Assembly (NCBI GenBank): GCA_023647555.1
Contig: JALRLY010000222.1
Location: 1-27,247 of the forward strand
Reading direction: 5' to 3'
Length of the DNA: 27,247 bases
Source of the DNA: Pancytospora philotis
Lineage: Eukaryota; Microsporidia
Under the pieces are notes generated by a model. The model was not told the origin of the DNA. It saw nothing but the letters and a program-made list of their open reading frames with translations, and ran no database searches. The position numbers and the translations under genes are program-made. Position 1 is the stretch's first letter. The number at the start of each line of letters is the position of its first letter. Of the stretch, positions 1 through 8,754 are shown piece after piece.

Positions 1-1871
1 GCACCCGCTTCCACGGCTTCGCCCGGCGACTCCATCGGCTGGTGCGCCATCCAGTGGCTGATCGCGACGTGCCACACAAGCGGATCCTTAGCCGCATACA
101 TTTCCTCGATGTATCTGTCGCCGCGGGTTCGATAGGCAGCAGAATCTAGGCACCGCTCGATGCTTGCCCGAATCAACGCTCGCAGCGGAGCCTCGTGCGC
201 AGACGTAGGCAGCGCAGGGTCGGAGGGCCTATCCAGCTCCCGAAGCGCAGCGGCAAGTTGAGAGCGCTTACGATCTCCTAGTACAACCCGCTGCGCCATG
301 TACAGAACTTCGACTTTTTCGGGTTTGAAATTCAGCTTCACAGTGTAATCTGCGCTTACACAATCTGGCTGAAAGGAAAGCACGAGAACTCCGTGACGTG
401 CTCCGTCCGGCGCCATATAGACGCTGAAATGAGCTCTGCTTAATTTGTACGAGAATTGTTCGAGCCGCCTGGTCACGCGTTCACTGATTTTTTGGCAGTG
501 ATAAGCGCTGCCCGCATCGCCCAGAGCAGCATTCAGCATTCGCTGCAAGAGGTGGAGCTCCTCCTCAGGCGCGGCAAGCACGCATGCAAGCACCACCAGA
601 AAATTCTTGGGATCTGTCACCAGCCCATTAGCGGTATTTCCGCCCAGGCAATCCTGCATGGTTTTACTTGCGGATGCCTTGGCCGCCGCCAGTAATTTAT
701 CGTAGCTTGCATCAACATATTCCCACACACCCGTAAAGTTCATACTCGTGTTGTTTAGAGCATTCGATGCTTCAAATGCCTCACGGCAAAATTCTGTAAA
801 CACACGCCGCAGCTCGTTTTTCGTAAATCGCAAGAAGTAGTCGTCCCTCGTATTGGCAACCGGATTCGAAGTTAAGCAGTAGCACAATTTGAGCAGTGCC
901 GAAACTATGCCCTTGGAATCATCCTTGCCGCCGTAGTCACTGCGATTAAAATTCTGCCAGTGCGCGAGCAGTCCACGCCGCGCACCATCAAACCACTCCT
1001 CGACCACAGAAAGTGCTTTGTATCTTTCTGTATACATCTTCACATAATCCTCGTCTGTCGTAAAAAAGCGCCACACTGGCTGCAAACCGGAGCCGTCTGC
1101 AGGGAGCTCTACAGCAATGTCTTTCGCGGCCGCGTAGATACGTATAAGAATGTCCACACCCTTGACGAACTCGCAGATGTACGCCTGGATCAGAAAGCTC
1201 GGGCTGTCGGTGTAGTGGAGCCCGTAGCCGGCCACCTGGCCTGCATTGCTGCCACCGTACTTGGCGAAAAATTTCACGGCCTCCAGGGTGGCACCATCTG
1301 CGGACTGCAGGTCGAGCACATTCACATACGAGGGCGTAGCAGTATCGTAGACAACAAGGATGCCAGACTCTAACCGAATATCCGCCCCACCCGCAAGCAA
1401 GAGCAGCGCCGCAAAAAGCCTCTGGCATTTCTCGCGCTCGCTCGTAAACAGATTCCAGAACGGCGCCTCCGGGCTCCTATCAACGACCACCACATCATTC
1501 CCGACCGTGAACATGGATTTCAGGATTCTGTAGTGCTCGGATAGGTACACCATCGCCTCGCTATCAGCCGGGAGCTCCCGAACTTCGTCCGCGTGCGCAT
1601 ACCTCGCATACGCGCGATCCCCCTCGCGCGCATTGTTAATACAGCTGTAGCCTAGACGCATCGGCGCCGCGTACTTGCGCTGCTTCGCAATCATGCCGTT
1701 GTTGGCGCAACAGTGCCCGCGCATGATGTTGAGCGGGCCCTCGGGATCTACGTACACACCAACTCCATACTCTTGTTTTAATGCGGATGCAATATCACTT
1801 ACACCAAGATGTGCGCTCACAAAGTAATCCGCAAGAACAAGCATCTTCGAGAATGATTGCCGCACTCTCAT
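1..1871 (-). CDS. Member 1 of a large tandem protein family, unknown function (partial, 3' end outside window)
   Basis: The frame is open from the ATG at 1871 to the window edge, giving 623 codons with no stop, so the C-terminus is missing. Translation aligns along its whole length with the N-terminal part of the gene at 2546-5734. Shared blocks include DPEGPLNIMRGH near residue 50, KQRKYAA, SEHYRILKSMFTV, LLAGGADIRL, GLHYTDSPSFL and FKPEKVE. The start is chosen because its MRVR N-terminus matches the MRGR start of the neighbour, and AAATTTTT (1889-1896 on the plus strand) and CCC (1876-1878) lie just upstream. No signal peptide or membrane segment is seen in the visible part. I do not recognise the family. 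It has the look of the large multigene families of microsporidia, but that is an inference. Coding status is well supported by conservation between the two copies; function is unknown. Confidence 0.85.
   Translation of the reverse strand, partial: MRVRQSFSKMLVLADYFVSAHLGVSDIASALKQEYGVGVYVDPEGPLNIMRGHCCANNGMIAKQRKYAAPMRLGYSCINNAREGDRAYARYAHADEVRELPADSEAMVYLSEHYRILKSMFTVGNDVVVVDRSPEAPFWNLFTSEREKCQRLFAALLLLAGGADIRLESGILVVYDTATPSYVNVLDLQSADGATLEAVKFFAKYGGSNAGQVAGYGLHYTDSPSFLIQAYICEFVKGVDILIRIYAAAKDIAVELPADGSGLQPVWRFFTTDEDYVKMYTERYKALSVVEEWFDGARRGLLAHWQNFNRSDYGGKDDSKGIVSALLKLCYCLTSNPVANTRDDYFLRFTKNELRRVFTEFCREAFEASNALNNTSMNFTGVWEYVDASYDKLLAAAKASASKTMQDCLGGNTANGLVTDPKNFLVVLACVLAAPEEELHLLQRMLNAALGDAGSAYHCQKISERVTRRLEQFSYKLSRAHFSVYMAPDGARHGVLVLSFQPDCVSADYTVKLNFKPEKVEVLYMAQRVVLGDRKRSQLAAALRELDRPSDPALPTSAHEAPLRALIRASIERCLDSAAYRTRGDRYIEEMYAAKDPLVWHVAISHWMAHQPMESPGEAVEAG
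1471..1590. repeat. High-identity patch shared with 5337-5456
   Basis: Aligned without gaps, 120 bases here and at 5337-5456 differ at only 6 positions, with a 53-base run identical including third codon positions. The patch encodes the YLSEHYRILKSMFTV region of both tandem paralogues. The flanking coding sequence is clearly more diverged. Confidence 0.85.
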
Positions 1872-2545
1872 GGATGGGTTACGGTTGCAAATTTTTCAAA
1901 ATTACCGACTCCGGTGAGTCAGAGCGGAGAACGACTAATCGAAGCAAGCGGGTATCTCTCCGATTTGAACGCTAGTGCACTTTAATATAGCCATTGATTA
2001 TAAAAAACTTCTAGACGCTGGTATGTTGCTCAGATCACGCGCAACTGCAAACGCTCCACCCGACAATCCTACTTGTCCCGACATTCTCAATATTACAAGG
2101 TTGTTGAGGGTTATCCGAGTTTTGTTGTTCCGTTTGACCATTGCAGGCCTCGGCCATGCTCGTCGGCCCGCCCTCGCTCTCAGCGTTGATTCCGCCTCTG
2201 CCCCATCGTCTGACGCAGTTCTGCGTCGGTATCTATTTGAGAGAGATGCACTCCAGCGTCTTTTTGAGCGATATCCCTGGATGTAAGCTTCGACAGACCC
2301 GGGTATCGCGATGTCTCGTGCGTAGCGTTTGTGGTGCTTCATATTCACCCGCCCCATGTCATAACGTACAATATGATGCGCATCTTGTCACGTATTGCAC
2401 GTCCTAATTGATCAATTTGAGCCTGCCGGCGGCTCCAGACCCATGCTTTGCGCGATTCGGCCGTTCATCAGCAACTCGCACGGCAAAACAAACACCAAAA
2501 ATAAGCCCATTAAATTTATTCTATTCTACCAGTCCCGGCGTGCTT
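1872..2545. other. Intergenic gap between the two tandem family members
   Basis: 674 bases lie between the start of family member 1 and the stop of member 2. The left end carries the start-proximal A/T element of member 1. The only notable open frame is on the minus strand at 1998-2357: 119 codons, ATG start, Arg-rich product, no recognisable motif and no AAATTT/CCC signal near its ATG. I regard it as probably chance. No tRNA or other RNA gene was recognised. Confidence 0.6.
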
Positions 2546-5500
2546 TCAGCAGATAATGCACCATGACTTCTTTCGCATCAGGTCCTTCACTCCCATCAGA
2601 TCCTGGACCCTCTCCAAAATCCTTAGCGCAGAGATCGCCTTATTCCCAATACAGTCGACCAACAAGTTTCTAAATGCTGGGTACGATAGCGCATGCCTTT
2701 CATCAGGATGGATTTTCTTGTGAAATGTGATTGTACGAAGCGTTTTTCTGCAAGCATCATCCCGCTCCTTAAGCATCTCAACGAACTCGCATGCATATTC
2801 GGAACTCAGTAGGTCGCGGTAGTGGCAGAACACACTGCACAAGCCGCAATAGTCGCGATCCGAGCGCGCGAAAATTGCGAAAACGTGCAGCAACGATTTA
2901 ATCTCCTCAACGGTAGGCCTGCCAAGGAAAACTTCGGCAACGAGCTCTGGCGAGAGCGGCCCGGGCCTAGGAAGTTTCCGGAAAGTATTCTGTAGAAGCA
3001 CGTACATTTCAGTCACGCTAGACGTGTCGTCCCAGCACAAGTAAACATATTGCAGCATAAAACAGTACGCACGATGCATCTTCGGGTCCGTCGCCACTGA
3101 AATTAAAGCAAAAACTGAGTATCTGTAGTAGCAAACATCAAACGTCTCACTGTTTAAGCTCCTGCTGCTGTTTCCGTCCCGGCGCTGGAAGCATCCTTCG
3201 GCTGCCGCACAAAGATTTGCCGCGTCTGCGCAAAAATTACTCTTCTTTAGGTCTCTCGCGCTACCGGCAGCCTGGGCAGCTTTAGCCTGGACAGCTACAG
3301 CTCGGCGAGCGGCATCTATAAAGGCAGGGGAGTTGTACCCATAGTGGCAGGCATCGGGCGTAGTGCCGCTAAAACTCCGAATGCTCTTGTCGTATCTGAG
3401 TTTGAAGCCCCATCCCACTGCTAAATAAATCTCGCTGTCCCACGGGCCTTGCGCGCTACCGGCAGCCTGGATCATGCCGCGTGCTCGCAGCTCTGCATGG
3501 TGAATCAATATCTCAGGAATATCGTACTTCGTACAGCAGAAGAGGAAGAATTCGTACCCAAAAGTGTCCAAGTCCCGCATGTCGCGCGGGTATGCGTCCG
3601 TGGACGGAAATATGCTCGGGAAAAGATCGGTCCGCCCACCGACACAGCGCCACAGACCGCAGGCGATGAAGGGGCGTAACGTATCATCAGCAACTGAAGC
3701 GCTGCCCAGGATGTTGTCCAGCAGGGCAACCACCGGGCTATCGGCAGTGGGCGCCAGCCGCGCGGGATCGCTACCATCAGTGCACTGCGCCAGAAGATCC
3801 TCAAGCGCTGGAAGCAGTTGATCCCCAGCCTTTACTGCTTCGCCCAGCGACTGCATCGGCGTGTGAGCCATCCAACAGCTGATTGCTATGTGGCACGCCA
3901 GCGGGTCCTCTGCTGCATACGCTTCCGCGATGTGCGCCTCGGCCAGTAGTCGGCGTGCTGCAGGGTTAAAGACCCGTTCAATGCTTTCTTGAATCAGCAT
4001 GAGAAGGGAGGGATTACCGGGCTCCTTTGGCACCACATGCGCAAATCTGCGCACGGAGCTGCACGGGGTGTCTCGTTTTCTGAGTGCGGAGACTAATCTA
4101 TCGTGCCGCCTGCCATCTAGGCTGATCTCCTGCGACACGTACAAGATCTCGACTTTCTCGGGCTTGAAGAGCAGCCTTAAGACGTAGCTACAATTTACAT
4201 CATCGCTTTCTGGCTTGAGAGTGAGCCAGAGTGATCCATAAAGCGACCCATCAGTTGCTGTGCAGACACCGTAACGAGCCCTGGCATCCAAAGACGAAAG
4301 TTGACGGAGCATATCGTCCACTCGGTTACCGATTTCATAGCAACTATGAATGTCGCTTGTATTACTCAGGGCGTCATTCAGCAGCTTCTGCAGAGATTGG
4401 AGCTTCTCTTCAGACTCGCCAAGGACCCGTGCGAGCACCACCAAGAAATCCTTGGGCTCGGTCGCCGGCACAGCGGAAAGATTTTCGCTGCTGCAATCGG
4501 TAGTCGTGTCTTTTTCCCACGCCTTGGCCCTGGCCAGCGCCAGAAAATCATCATAGCTTCTCATAAGATTGTTCCGAAGATCCGCGTGGAATGCCCCCGT
4601 CCTGTTGAAGGAGCACGATGCCTCGAGTGCTAGGCTCGCACAGTCTCTAAATGCGCGTTGCAGCTCGTCTTCTGGGTTATGCAACGAGCGATCGTTCCAG
4701 CGATCAACAGCCGGGTTAGTACTCAAGCAGTAGCACAGCTTGAGCAATACCGAGACTATGCCCTTGGGGTCGACCACACTGCTACAGTCGAGCTTCGGCC
4801 AGTCCTCGAGCAGCGCAGGCTGCACTCCACTGAATGCAATCTCAGCCTCTGCAAGCCCACTGTACCCTGCCACATACCTATAGCCGCGTGCATAGTCCAT
4901 GTCCGTCGTGAAAAAGCGCGGCCCTGGCTGTGCACCAGGGTCGCAAGCGGGGAGCTTCGCAACGATCTCTTTGACGGCCCTGAAGACGCGCATGAGGACA
5001 CCGCGATTACTGATGAATTCGCAGACGTACGCCTGGAGCAGGAAGCTCGGGCTGTCGGTGTAGTGGAGACCGTAGCGAGCCGCCCGGCTTGCACTATTGC
5101 CGCCGTATTTGACGAAGAACTCCACGACTGCCAGGGTGGCTCTATCTGCAGACTCTAGGCTTAACACATGCAAGGGCGCGGCGGCATCATAGACAACGAG
5201 GGAGACCACTCCTCCATCCCCATCTATGCAGTTGCCGCCGGTGCTCAGTCGGATATCCGCACCGCCAGCAAGCACCAGCAGCGCTGCAAACAGCTCCACA
5301 CGCTCGCGCCCGCGCAGGTTGCAAAAAGGCGCACCAGGGCTCCTATCAACGACCACCACATCATTCTCGACTGTGAACATGGATTTCAGGATTCTGTAGT
5401 GCTCGGATAGGTACACCATCGCCTCACTATCGGCGGGGAACTCCCGAACTTCGTCCTCGTGCGCATTCCTCGCGAACGTACAGTCAGCTTTGTCCCCATT

Positions 5501-5734
5501 ACCGGCACAGCTGTAGGCGAGACGCATCAGCGCCGCATACTTGCGCTGCTTCGCAATCATCCCGTTGTTGACACAGGGATGGCCCCGCATGATGTTGAGC
5601 GGGCCCTCGGGATCGACATACTCACCAGCGCCATACTCTTCTTCCAACGCGCTTGCAATCTCAGTAGTACTAAGGCGCGCGTTCACAAGAACCTCCGTGA
5701 GCATGAACATATGCAGAAAAGGCCGACCTCGCAT
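2546..5734 (-). CDS. Member 2 of the large tandem family, 1062 aa, with C-terminal CaaX-like motif
   Basis: This is a complete 1062-residue paralogue of the gene at 1-1871, on the same strand. The open frame extends to a TTG at 5749, but the ATG at 5734 is the likely start because its MRGR N-terminus matches member 1. A/T-rich sequence (5748-5775) and CCC lie upstream. There is no signal peptide and no clear transmembrane helix. The protein is Cys-rich and probably largely alpha-helical. Its last residues are RKKSWCIIC, so the end reads C-I-I-C: a cysteine, two aliphatics and a terminal residue after basic residues, as in a CaaX prenylation site. In known families such a site tethers a protein to the cytosolic face of membranes. 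This is inferred from the motif only. A nearly identical 120-base patch is shared with member 1. Family and function are not recognised. Confidence 0.85.
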   Translation of the reverse strand: MRGRPFLHMFMLTEVLVNARLSTTEIASALEEEYGAGEYVDPEGPLNIMRGHPCVNNGMIAKQRKYAALMRLAYSCAGNGDKADCTFARNAHEDEVREFPADSEAMVYLSEHYRILKSMFTVENDVVVVDRSPGAPFCNLRGRERVELFAALLVLAGGADIRLSTGGNCIDGDGGVVSLVVYDAAAPLHVLSLESADRATLAVVEFFVKYGGNSASRAARYGLHYTDSPSFLLQAYVCEFISNRGVLMRVFRAVKEIVAKLPACDPGAQPGPRFFTTDMDYARGYRYVAGYSGLAEAEIAFSGVQPALLEDWPKLDCSSVVDPKGIVSVLLKLCYCLSTNPAVDRWNDRSLHNPEDELQRAFRDCASLALEASCSFNRTGAFHADLRNNLMRSYDDFLALARAKAWEKDTTTDCSSENLSAVPATEPKDFLVVLARVLGESEEKLQSLQKLLNDALSNTSDIHSCYEIGNRVDDMLRQLSSLDARARYGVCTATDGSLYGSLWLTLKPESDDVNCSYVLRLLFKPEKVEILYVSQEISLDGRRHDRLVSALRKRDTPCSSVRRFAHVVPKEPGNPSLLMLIQESIERVFNPAARRLLAEAHIAEAYAAEDPLACHIAISCWMAHTPMQSLGEAVKAGDQLLPALEDLLAQCTDGSDPARLAPTADSPVVALLDNILGSASVADDTLRPFIACGLWRCVGGRTDLFPSIFPSTDAYPRDMRDLDTFGYEFFLFCCTKYDIPEILIHHAELRARGMIQAAGSAQGPWDSEIYLAVGWGFKLRYDKSIRSFSGTTPDACHYGYNSPAFIDAARRAVAVQAKAAQAAGSARDLKKSNFCADAANLCAAAEGCFQRRDGNSSRSLNSETFDVCYYRYSVFALISVATDPKMHRAYCFMLQYVYLCWDDTSSVTEMYVLLQNTFRKLPRPGPLSPELVAEVFLGRPTVEEIKSLLHVFAIFARSDRDYCGLCSVFCHYRDLLSSEYACEFVEMLKERDDACRKTLRTITFHKKIHPDERHALSYPAFRNLLVDCIGNKAISALRILERVQDLMGVKDLMRKKSWCIIC
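5337..5456. repeat. High-identity patch shared with 1471-1590
   Basis: This is the second copy of the 120-base patch, inside the complete tandem family member. See the entry at 1471-1590 for the comparison. Confidence 0.85.
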
Positions 5735-6157
5735 GGGCCTCTGAGGCAAAATATTTTAAAATTAAAAATGATGTCATCAAATTGGAGCTTTTTGCCGTGC
5801 CATTGTACTGGAGCACTGGTGCTATTGAGCGCAGCTGTATGGCTGTAGCAATCCATTCACACATGCCGATTACTGTGGATTTCGTATCTGCTGCATGCAA
5901 CGCGCGCTGATCCGCTAAAACAGACCCTCAGGTTCTGCTGTGCCCTTTCACAAAATTTTGCAGCTCGGAAGCGCCGGGCAAATAGGCCAGTATTTCGTAA
6001 GATGACAGTCTGCTGATCACAGCCAGCTGGTGCAGCCCGTGGAATCATAAACGTTCTCGCCGCTGCGTTTGAGTCCCTCATCGTATCTGCAAATGCCTTT
6101 AGAAGGCCAAGCATGCCGCTGCATTCATATGCTCTCAGCGGATTCCTAGGGCTGGTG

Positions 6158-6428
6158 CTACCTGCCAACGATAGTTTGGCAGACCGCCGCCACGAACGCG
6201 GAATCGAGCGCGCCGGCACAGTCGGCCCGGAGAAGATAGACAGCGCATAAGGGCTTAGGAGCGAGTCGAGCATATGATCCTAGGGGCCCTTTCGTTCCCA
6301 TTGCAGCGATATCGGCGCAATCCTTGTCTGTGATTTTGGTTGCTTCAGCGGTGGCTTTGCCGCCCAGGCCTCTGCATCCCAGTAGCGTATCCCAGTAGCG
6401 TCTGCAACAGGACAACCCCAAGCAGCAT
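6158..6428 (-). pseudogene. Candidate broken gene for a small secreted protein, frameshifted by a 13-bp duplication
   Basis: An ATG at 6428 opens a frame beginning MLLGVVLLQTLLG, a good signal-peptide core, but this frame stops after 27 codons at 6345. Between them sits a perfect 13-base tandem duplication, 6376-6388 and 6389-6401, which is not a multiple of three. Counting only one copy, the signal-peptide frame would continue without a stop into the adjacent frame and end at the TAG at 6158, giving about 85 residues with several cysteines. Further minus-strand coding-like sequence in yet another frame (5857-6273, ATG near 6273) could be more of the same decayed gene. A/T-rich AATTTTTT and GGGC elements lie 20-45 bases upstream of the ATG. 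No homologue is recognised. Alternatives are a sequencing duplication or chance open frames. Confidence 0.4.
6376..6401. repeat. Perfect 13-bp tandem duplication
   Basis: The unit ATCCCAGTAGCGT occurs twice head to tail (6376-6388 and 6389-6401). It lies just after the signal-peptide-like codons of the minus-strand candidate gene and shifts its frame by one base. Confidence 0.9.
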
Positions 6429-6756
6429 AATGGCTTTTCTATCAACTGAAAGCCCGACTGTGTGAAAAAATTGCCGATCAGGCGGCCTGTAACAGAAGCA
6501 AGCACTCACGCGCAGCCGCTCGGCCGGGAACAGCGCTAATGCGCATCGTATAGCAGAAGAGACGCACTGGGTATCAGGCCATAGCAGTTTACAGCTCAGC
6601 TTTTCATCCACGCGTAGGCATGCCTATTAGGACGCGGGGTATGCATCGTAACGGAACGATCAAGGCCACTGCTAAACAATGCCACCAGCTCATGCGTCTG
6701 CAAGCACCGGCTGAGCTCATTTCCATGCCGCCAAAAGATCCAACAAAAATTTGCCC
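6429..6756. other. Intergenic gap
   Basis: 328 bases lie between the candidate broken gene and the next plus-strand gene. A minus-strand frame is open through part of it but has no ATG before 6428. Apart from the upstream elements of the two flanking genes I see nothing here. Confidence 0.5.
6745..6756 (+). promoter_or_regulatory. Start-proximal AAAAATTT-CCC element
   Basis: AAAAATTTGCCC abuts the ATG at 6757. This is the AAATTT plus CCC pattern typical of microsporidian genes and it decides the start codon here. Confidence 0.75.
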
Positions 6757-7683
6757 ATGCTTCTGCTGCTAAGCACTTGCGCTCGTATATGCGCCGGGAG
6801 CACGCCGGAGGCGCAACAGCAAAATCCTCGGAGCACGGAGAGCGGATGCTCCGCGATTTATTCCACAGAAAATCCAGAGCGCCTATTTTCGGATATTTCT
6901 GGTACTAGGAGCAGCGCTGGTGGTTATTTTGCGGAGCCTTTATGGTGTCATGAGTTTTTTAGCGCAATGCACGGGATGTACACGGCTGCATCCAATCACA
7001 TCGATAAAATCAAGGATTCAGTGAAAGATAACGTATTAGTTCCTTTGGGTAGATTTATGTCGCACCATAAAGATTCAAAATGGGGGTTTGCTGCCTGGAA
7101 CATGTATAGGCGCCTAAAGCACTCCTCAGACCACCCTGGACCTCCGATCAGACACTATGACAAGGCAGTTTCCGAAGTTTTGTGCCCCGCCGGCAGCCCA
7201 GACTTAGCTGAGGCTTATCGTAATTTCCACGGCACTTTTTCTGAATATCTGATAAACCCCAGGGTTAAGCATTTATTCGCGCAGTTAATGATTAGCAAAT
7301 CTGACGAGCTAAGGACTACTTCAAAAAACAGCAACAATGCAACGGCGGCTGAAGAGGCCAGCGGTATCTGTAATTCGTTTCTTATGGCAAACGTCTGCAG
7401 CGGGGCTATAGAATACGCTCGTTCCCTTGCCGATTCATCGGATGATGACTGCGCAGCGCTATACATCAGCTTCCATCGGGCAACGGCAATTTTTGATGAT
7501 ATGGCCGCAATCGGTGAGCACCGTTCAAATCTAAAGGCAATGGGAGAGACGTTTTTTATTAATATCAATAAAGTGCTCGAGGACCTGGATCATAAGATAC
7601 TGGTCATCCGGCAGCTCAATGAACTGCTCCAGGAGCTCGAGTCTGAGTATCTGCTCGTTGAGGCACAGCTCGTTAGTGGTTAA
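6757..7683 (+). CDS. Secreted helical protein of unknown function, 308 aa
   Basis: I do not recognise the family. The open frame begins two codons earlier at a TTG, but the ATG at 6757 directly follows an AAAAATTTGCCC element and is the likely start. The N-terminus MLLLLSTCARICAGS looks like a short signal peptide with cleavage near residues 14-15, so the protein probably enters the secretory pathway. The mature part has a Ser/Asn-rich start, then predominantly alpha-helical sequence with scattered cysteines, and ends in a Leu/Glu-rich stretch (about residues 275-303) that could form a coiled coil. There is no membrane segment after the signal. TAA is followed at once by another in-frame TAA and an AATAAA. 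The gene is convergent with 7761-8741. Third-position base use is more balanced than in the conserved genes nearby, as in other lineage-specific genes here. A spore-wall component or a secreted effector are guesses. Confidence 0.75.
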   Translation: MLLLLSTCARICAGSTPEAQQQNPRSTESGCSAIYSTENPERLFSDISGTRSSAGGYFAEPLWCHEFFSAMHGMYTAASNHIDKIKDSVKDNVLVPLGRFMSHHKDSKWGFAAWNMYRRLKHSSDHPGPPIRHYDKAVSEVLCPAGSPDLAEAYRNFHGTFSEYLINPRVKHLFAQLMISKSDELRTTSKNSNNATAAEEASGICNSFLMANVCSGAIEYARSLADSSDDDCAALYISFHRATAIFDDMAAIGEHRSNLKAMGETFFININKVLEDLDHKILVIRQLNELLQELESEYLLVEAQLVSG

Positions 7684-7760
7684 TAAATTAACGAATTCGT
7701 AGGCGCTTTTGTCGTGCGGTGGTAGACGCTGACTACTATCCGCTTCTTTGTGCAGATCTG

Positions 7761-8741
7761 CTAGTCATCCATAAAGTTGCTGAGCCGGGGATTGGCTTCG
7801 TTCGTCTTGACCTGCGCAATCGCATCAAAAATGTCCTCGACCCAGCTAGAGCTCCCCTCAGCCAATTTATCGAACGCATCCTGAGCCGATGCACGACATT
7901 TCTCCAGCTCGCCGTGCACCTCCTCGGCTGCCTTCCTCGCCGAATCCTCGTCAAGGGCGCCCGGGTCGCCAGTTTGTGTGAGAACCGCATCCAGAGACTT
8001 GATGCTTGAGCAGAGTGCATCAGAACTGGTGATCAGAGCCCTTACCGGCTGCGCAATAAGCTGAAGCATATCTAACTGAAATAGCACGTTGTAGATGTAG
8101 CTCAGACACACGCAGTGCGGTGTAAGCGCGGGATCCTGATGGTCCTGTGCGTATGTCAAAGCATCAATTTTCCCCTTCAGTTTGGAACACTCCGTATAAA
8201 ACCTCACATCCGCCACAACCACGTGGCCTACCTTCGCTCCATAATTCAGCTCGTTAAACTCGTCCATATCGCAATCCAACCGTTTAAATACACTCAGATC
8301 GAGAAACTGCGAAGGACCGTAGCTACCCCCGCACATGTGCAGCTTGACTATTTCGAGGTAGCGATACGCCTCGGCGTACAATACGTAGTTTTGTGTCACG
8401 ATATCCTCGAGGGAAGAGCCCAACGCGCCGATCTGCCCGTTCATAGCGCCAAGCTCGAGAACCGCCATGCTGCGCAGAAAGGCCTTATGACCGTCTTGGG
8501 GGCTGATCTGCTGTGCTTTCGCGAGCTCGCTTAGAACGTCCTTGAGAAAAGCGAGATAGTCAGCGAGCCGGGACTCTATAGCCGAGACCAGCACGGTGGC
8601 GTGCATCAGCACCGATTCGTGGATGCTGTTGCACAGCTCGCATGACTCTGGCGATGAAAGTATGCACGGCGATGGCGCGGGCGGGTTACTGAAGCACCCA
8701 CACACAGCGTTGCGAGCGCCTTGTAGAAATCTACGGAACAT
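7761..8741 (-). CDS. Unknown helical protein, 326 aa
   Basis: The ATG at 8741 directly abuts AAAAATTTCCCCC (8742-8754 on the complement), which fixes the start. The N-terminus is MFRRFLQGARNAVCGCF: basic and amphipathic with a close Cys pair, but not a classical signal peptide. It could be a peripheral membrane or acylated segment. The rest is mostly helical, with Cys residues spread through it and a charged C-terminal third (about residues 260-326) rich in Asp, Glu and Ala that could be a coiled coil. No known domain is recognised. Its stop is 77 bases from the stop of the convergent secreted-protein gene at 6757-7683. The two share size and helical character, but I could not establish homology by eye. 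Confidence 0.75.
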   Translation of the reverse strand: MFRRFLQGARNAVCGCFSNPPAPSPCILSSPESCELCNSIHESVLMHATVLVSAIESRLADYLAFLKDVLSELAKAQQISPQDGHKAFLRSMAVLELGAMNGQIGALGSSLEDIVTQNYVLYAEAYRYLEIVKLHMCGGSYGPSQFLDLSVFKRLDCDMDEFNELNYGAKVGHVVVADVRFYTECSKLKGKIDALTYAQDHQDPALTPHCVCLSYIYNVLFQLDMLQLIAQPVRALITSSDALCSSIKSLDAVLTQTGDPGALDEDSARKAAEEVHGELEKCRASAQDAFDKLAEGSSSWVEDIFDAIAQVKTNEANPRLSNFMDD

Positions 8742-8754
8742 GGGGGAAATTTTT
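8742..8754 (-). promoter_or_regulatory. Start-proximal AAAAATTT-CCCCC element
   Basis: Read on the minus strand, AAAAATTTCCCCC immediately precedes the ATG at 8741. Confidence 0.75.

Noticed and set aside
1998..2357. 119-codon ATG-started minus-strand frame between the tandem genes
   Set aside because: No start element, no domain, and overlapping frames on the other strand; probably chance.
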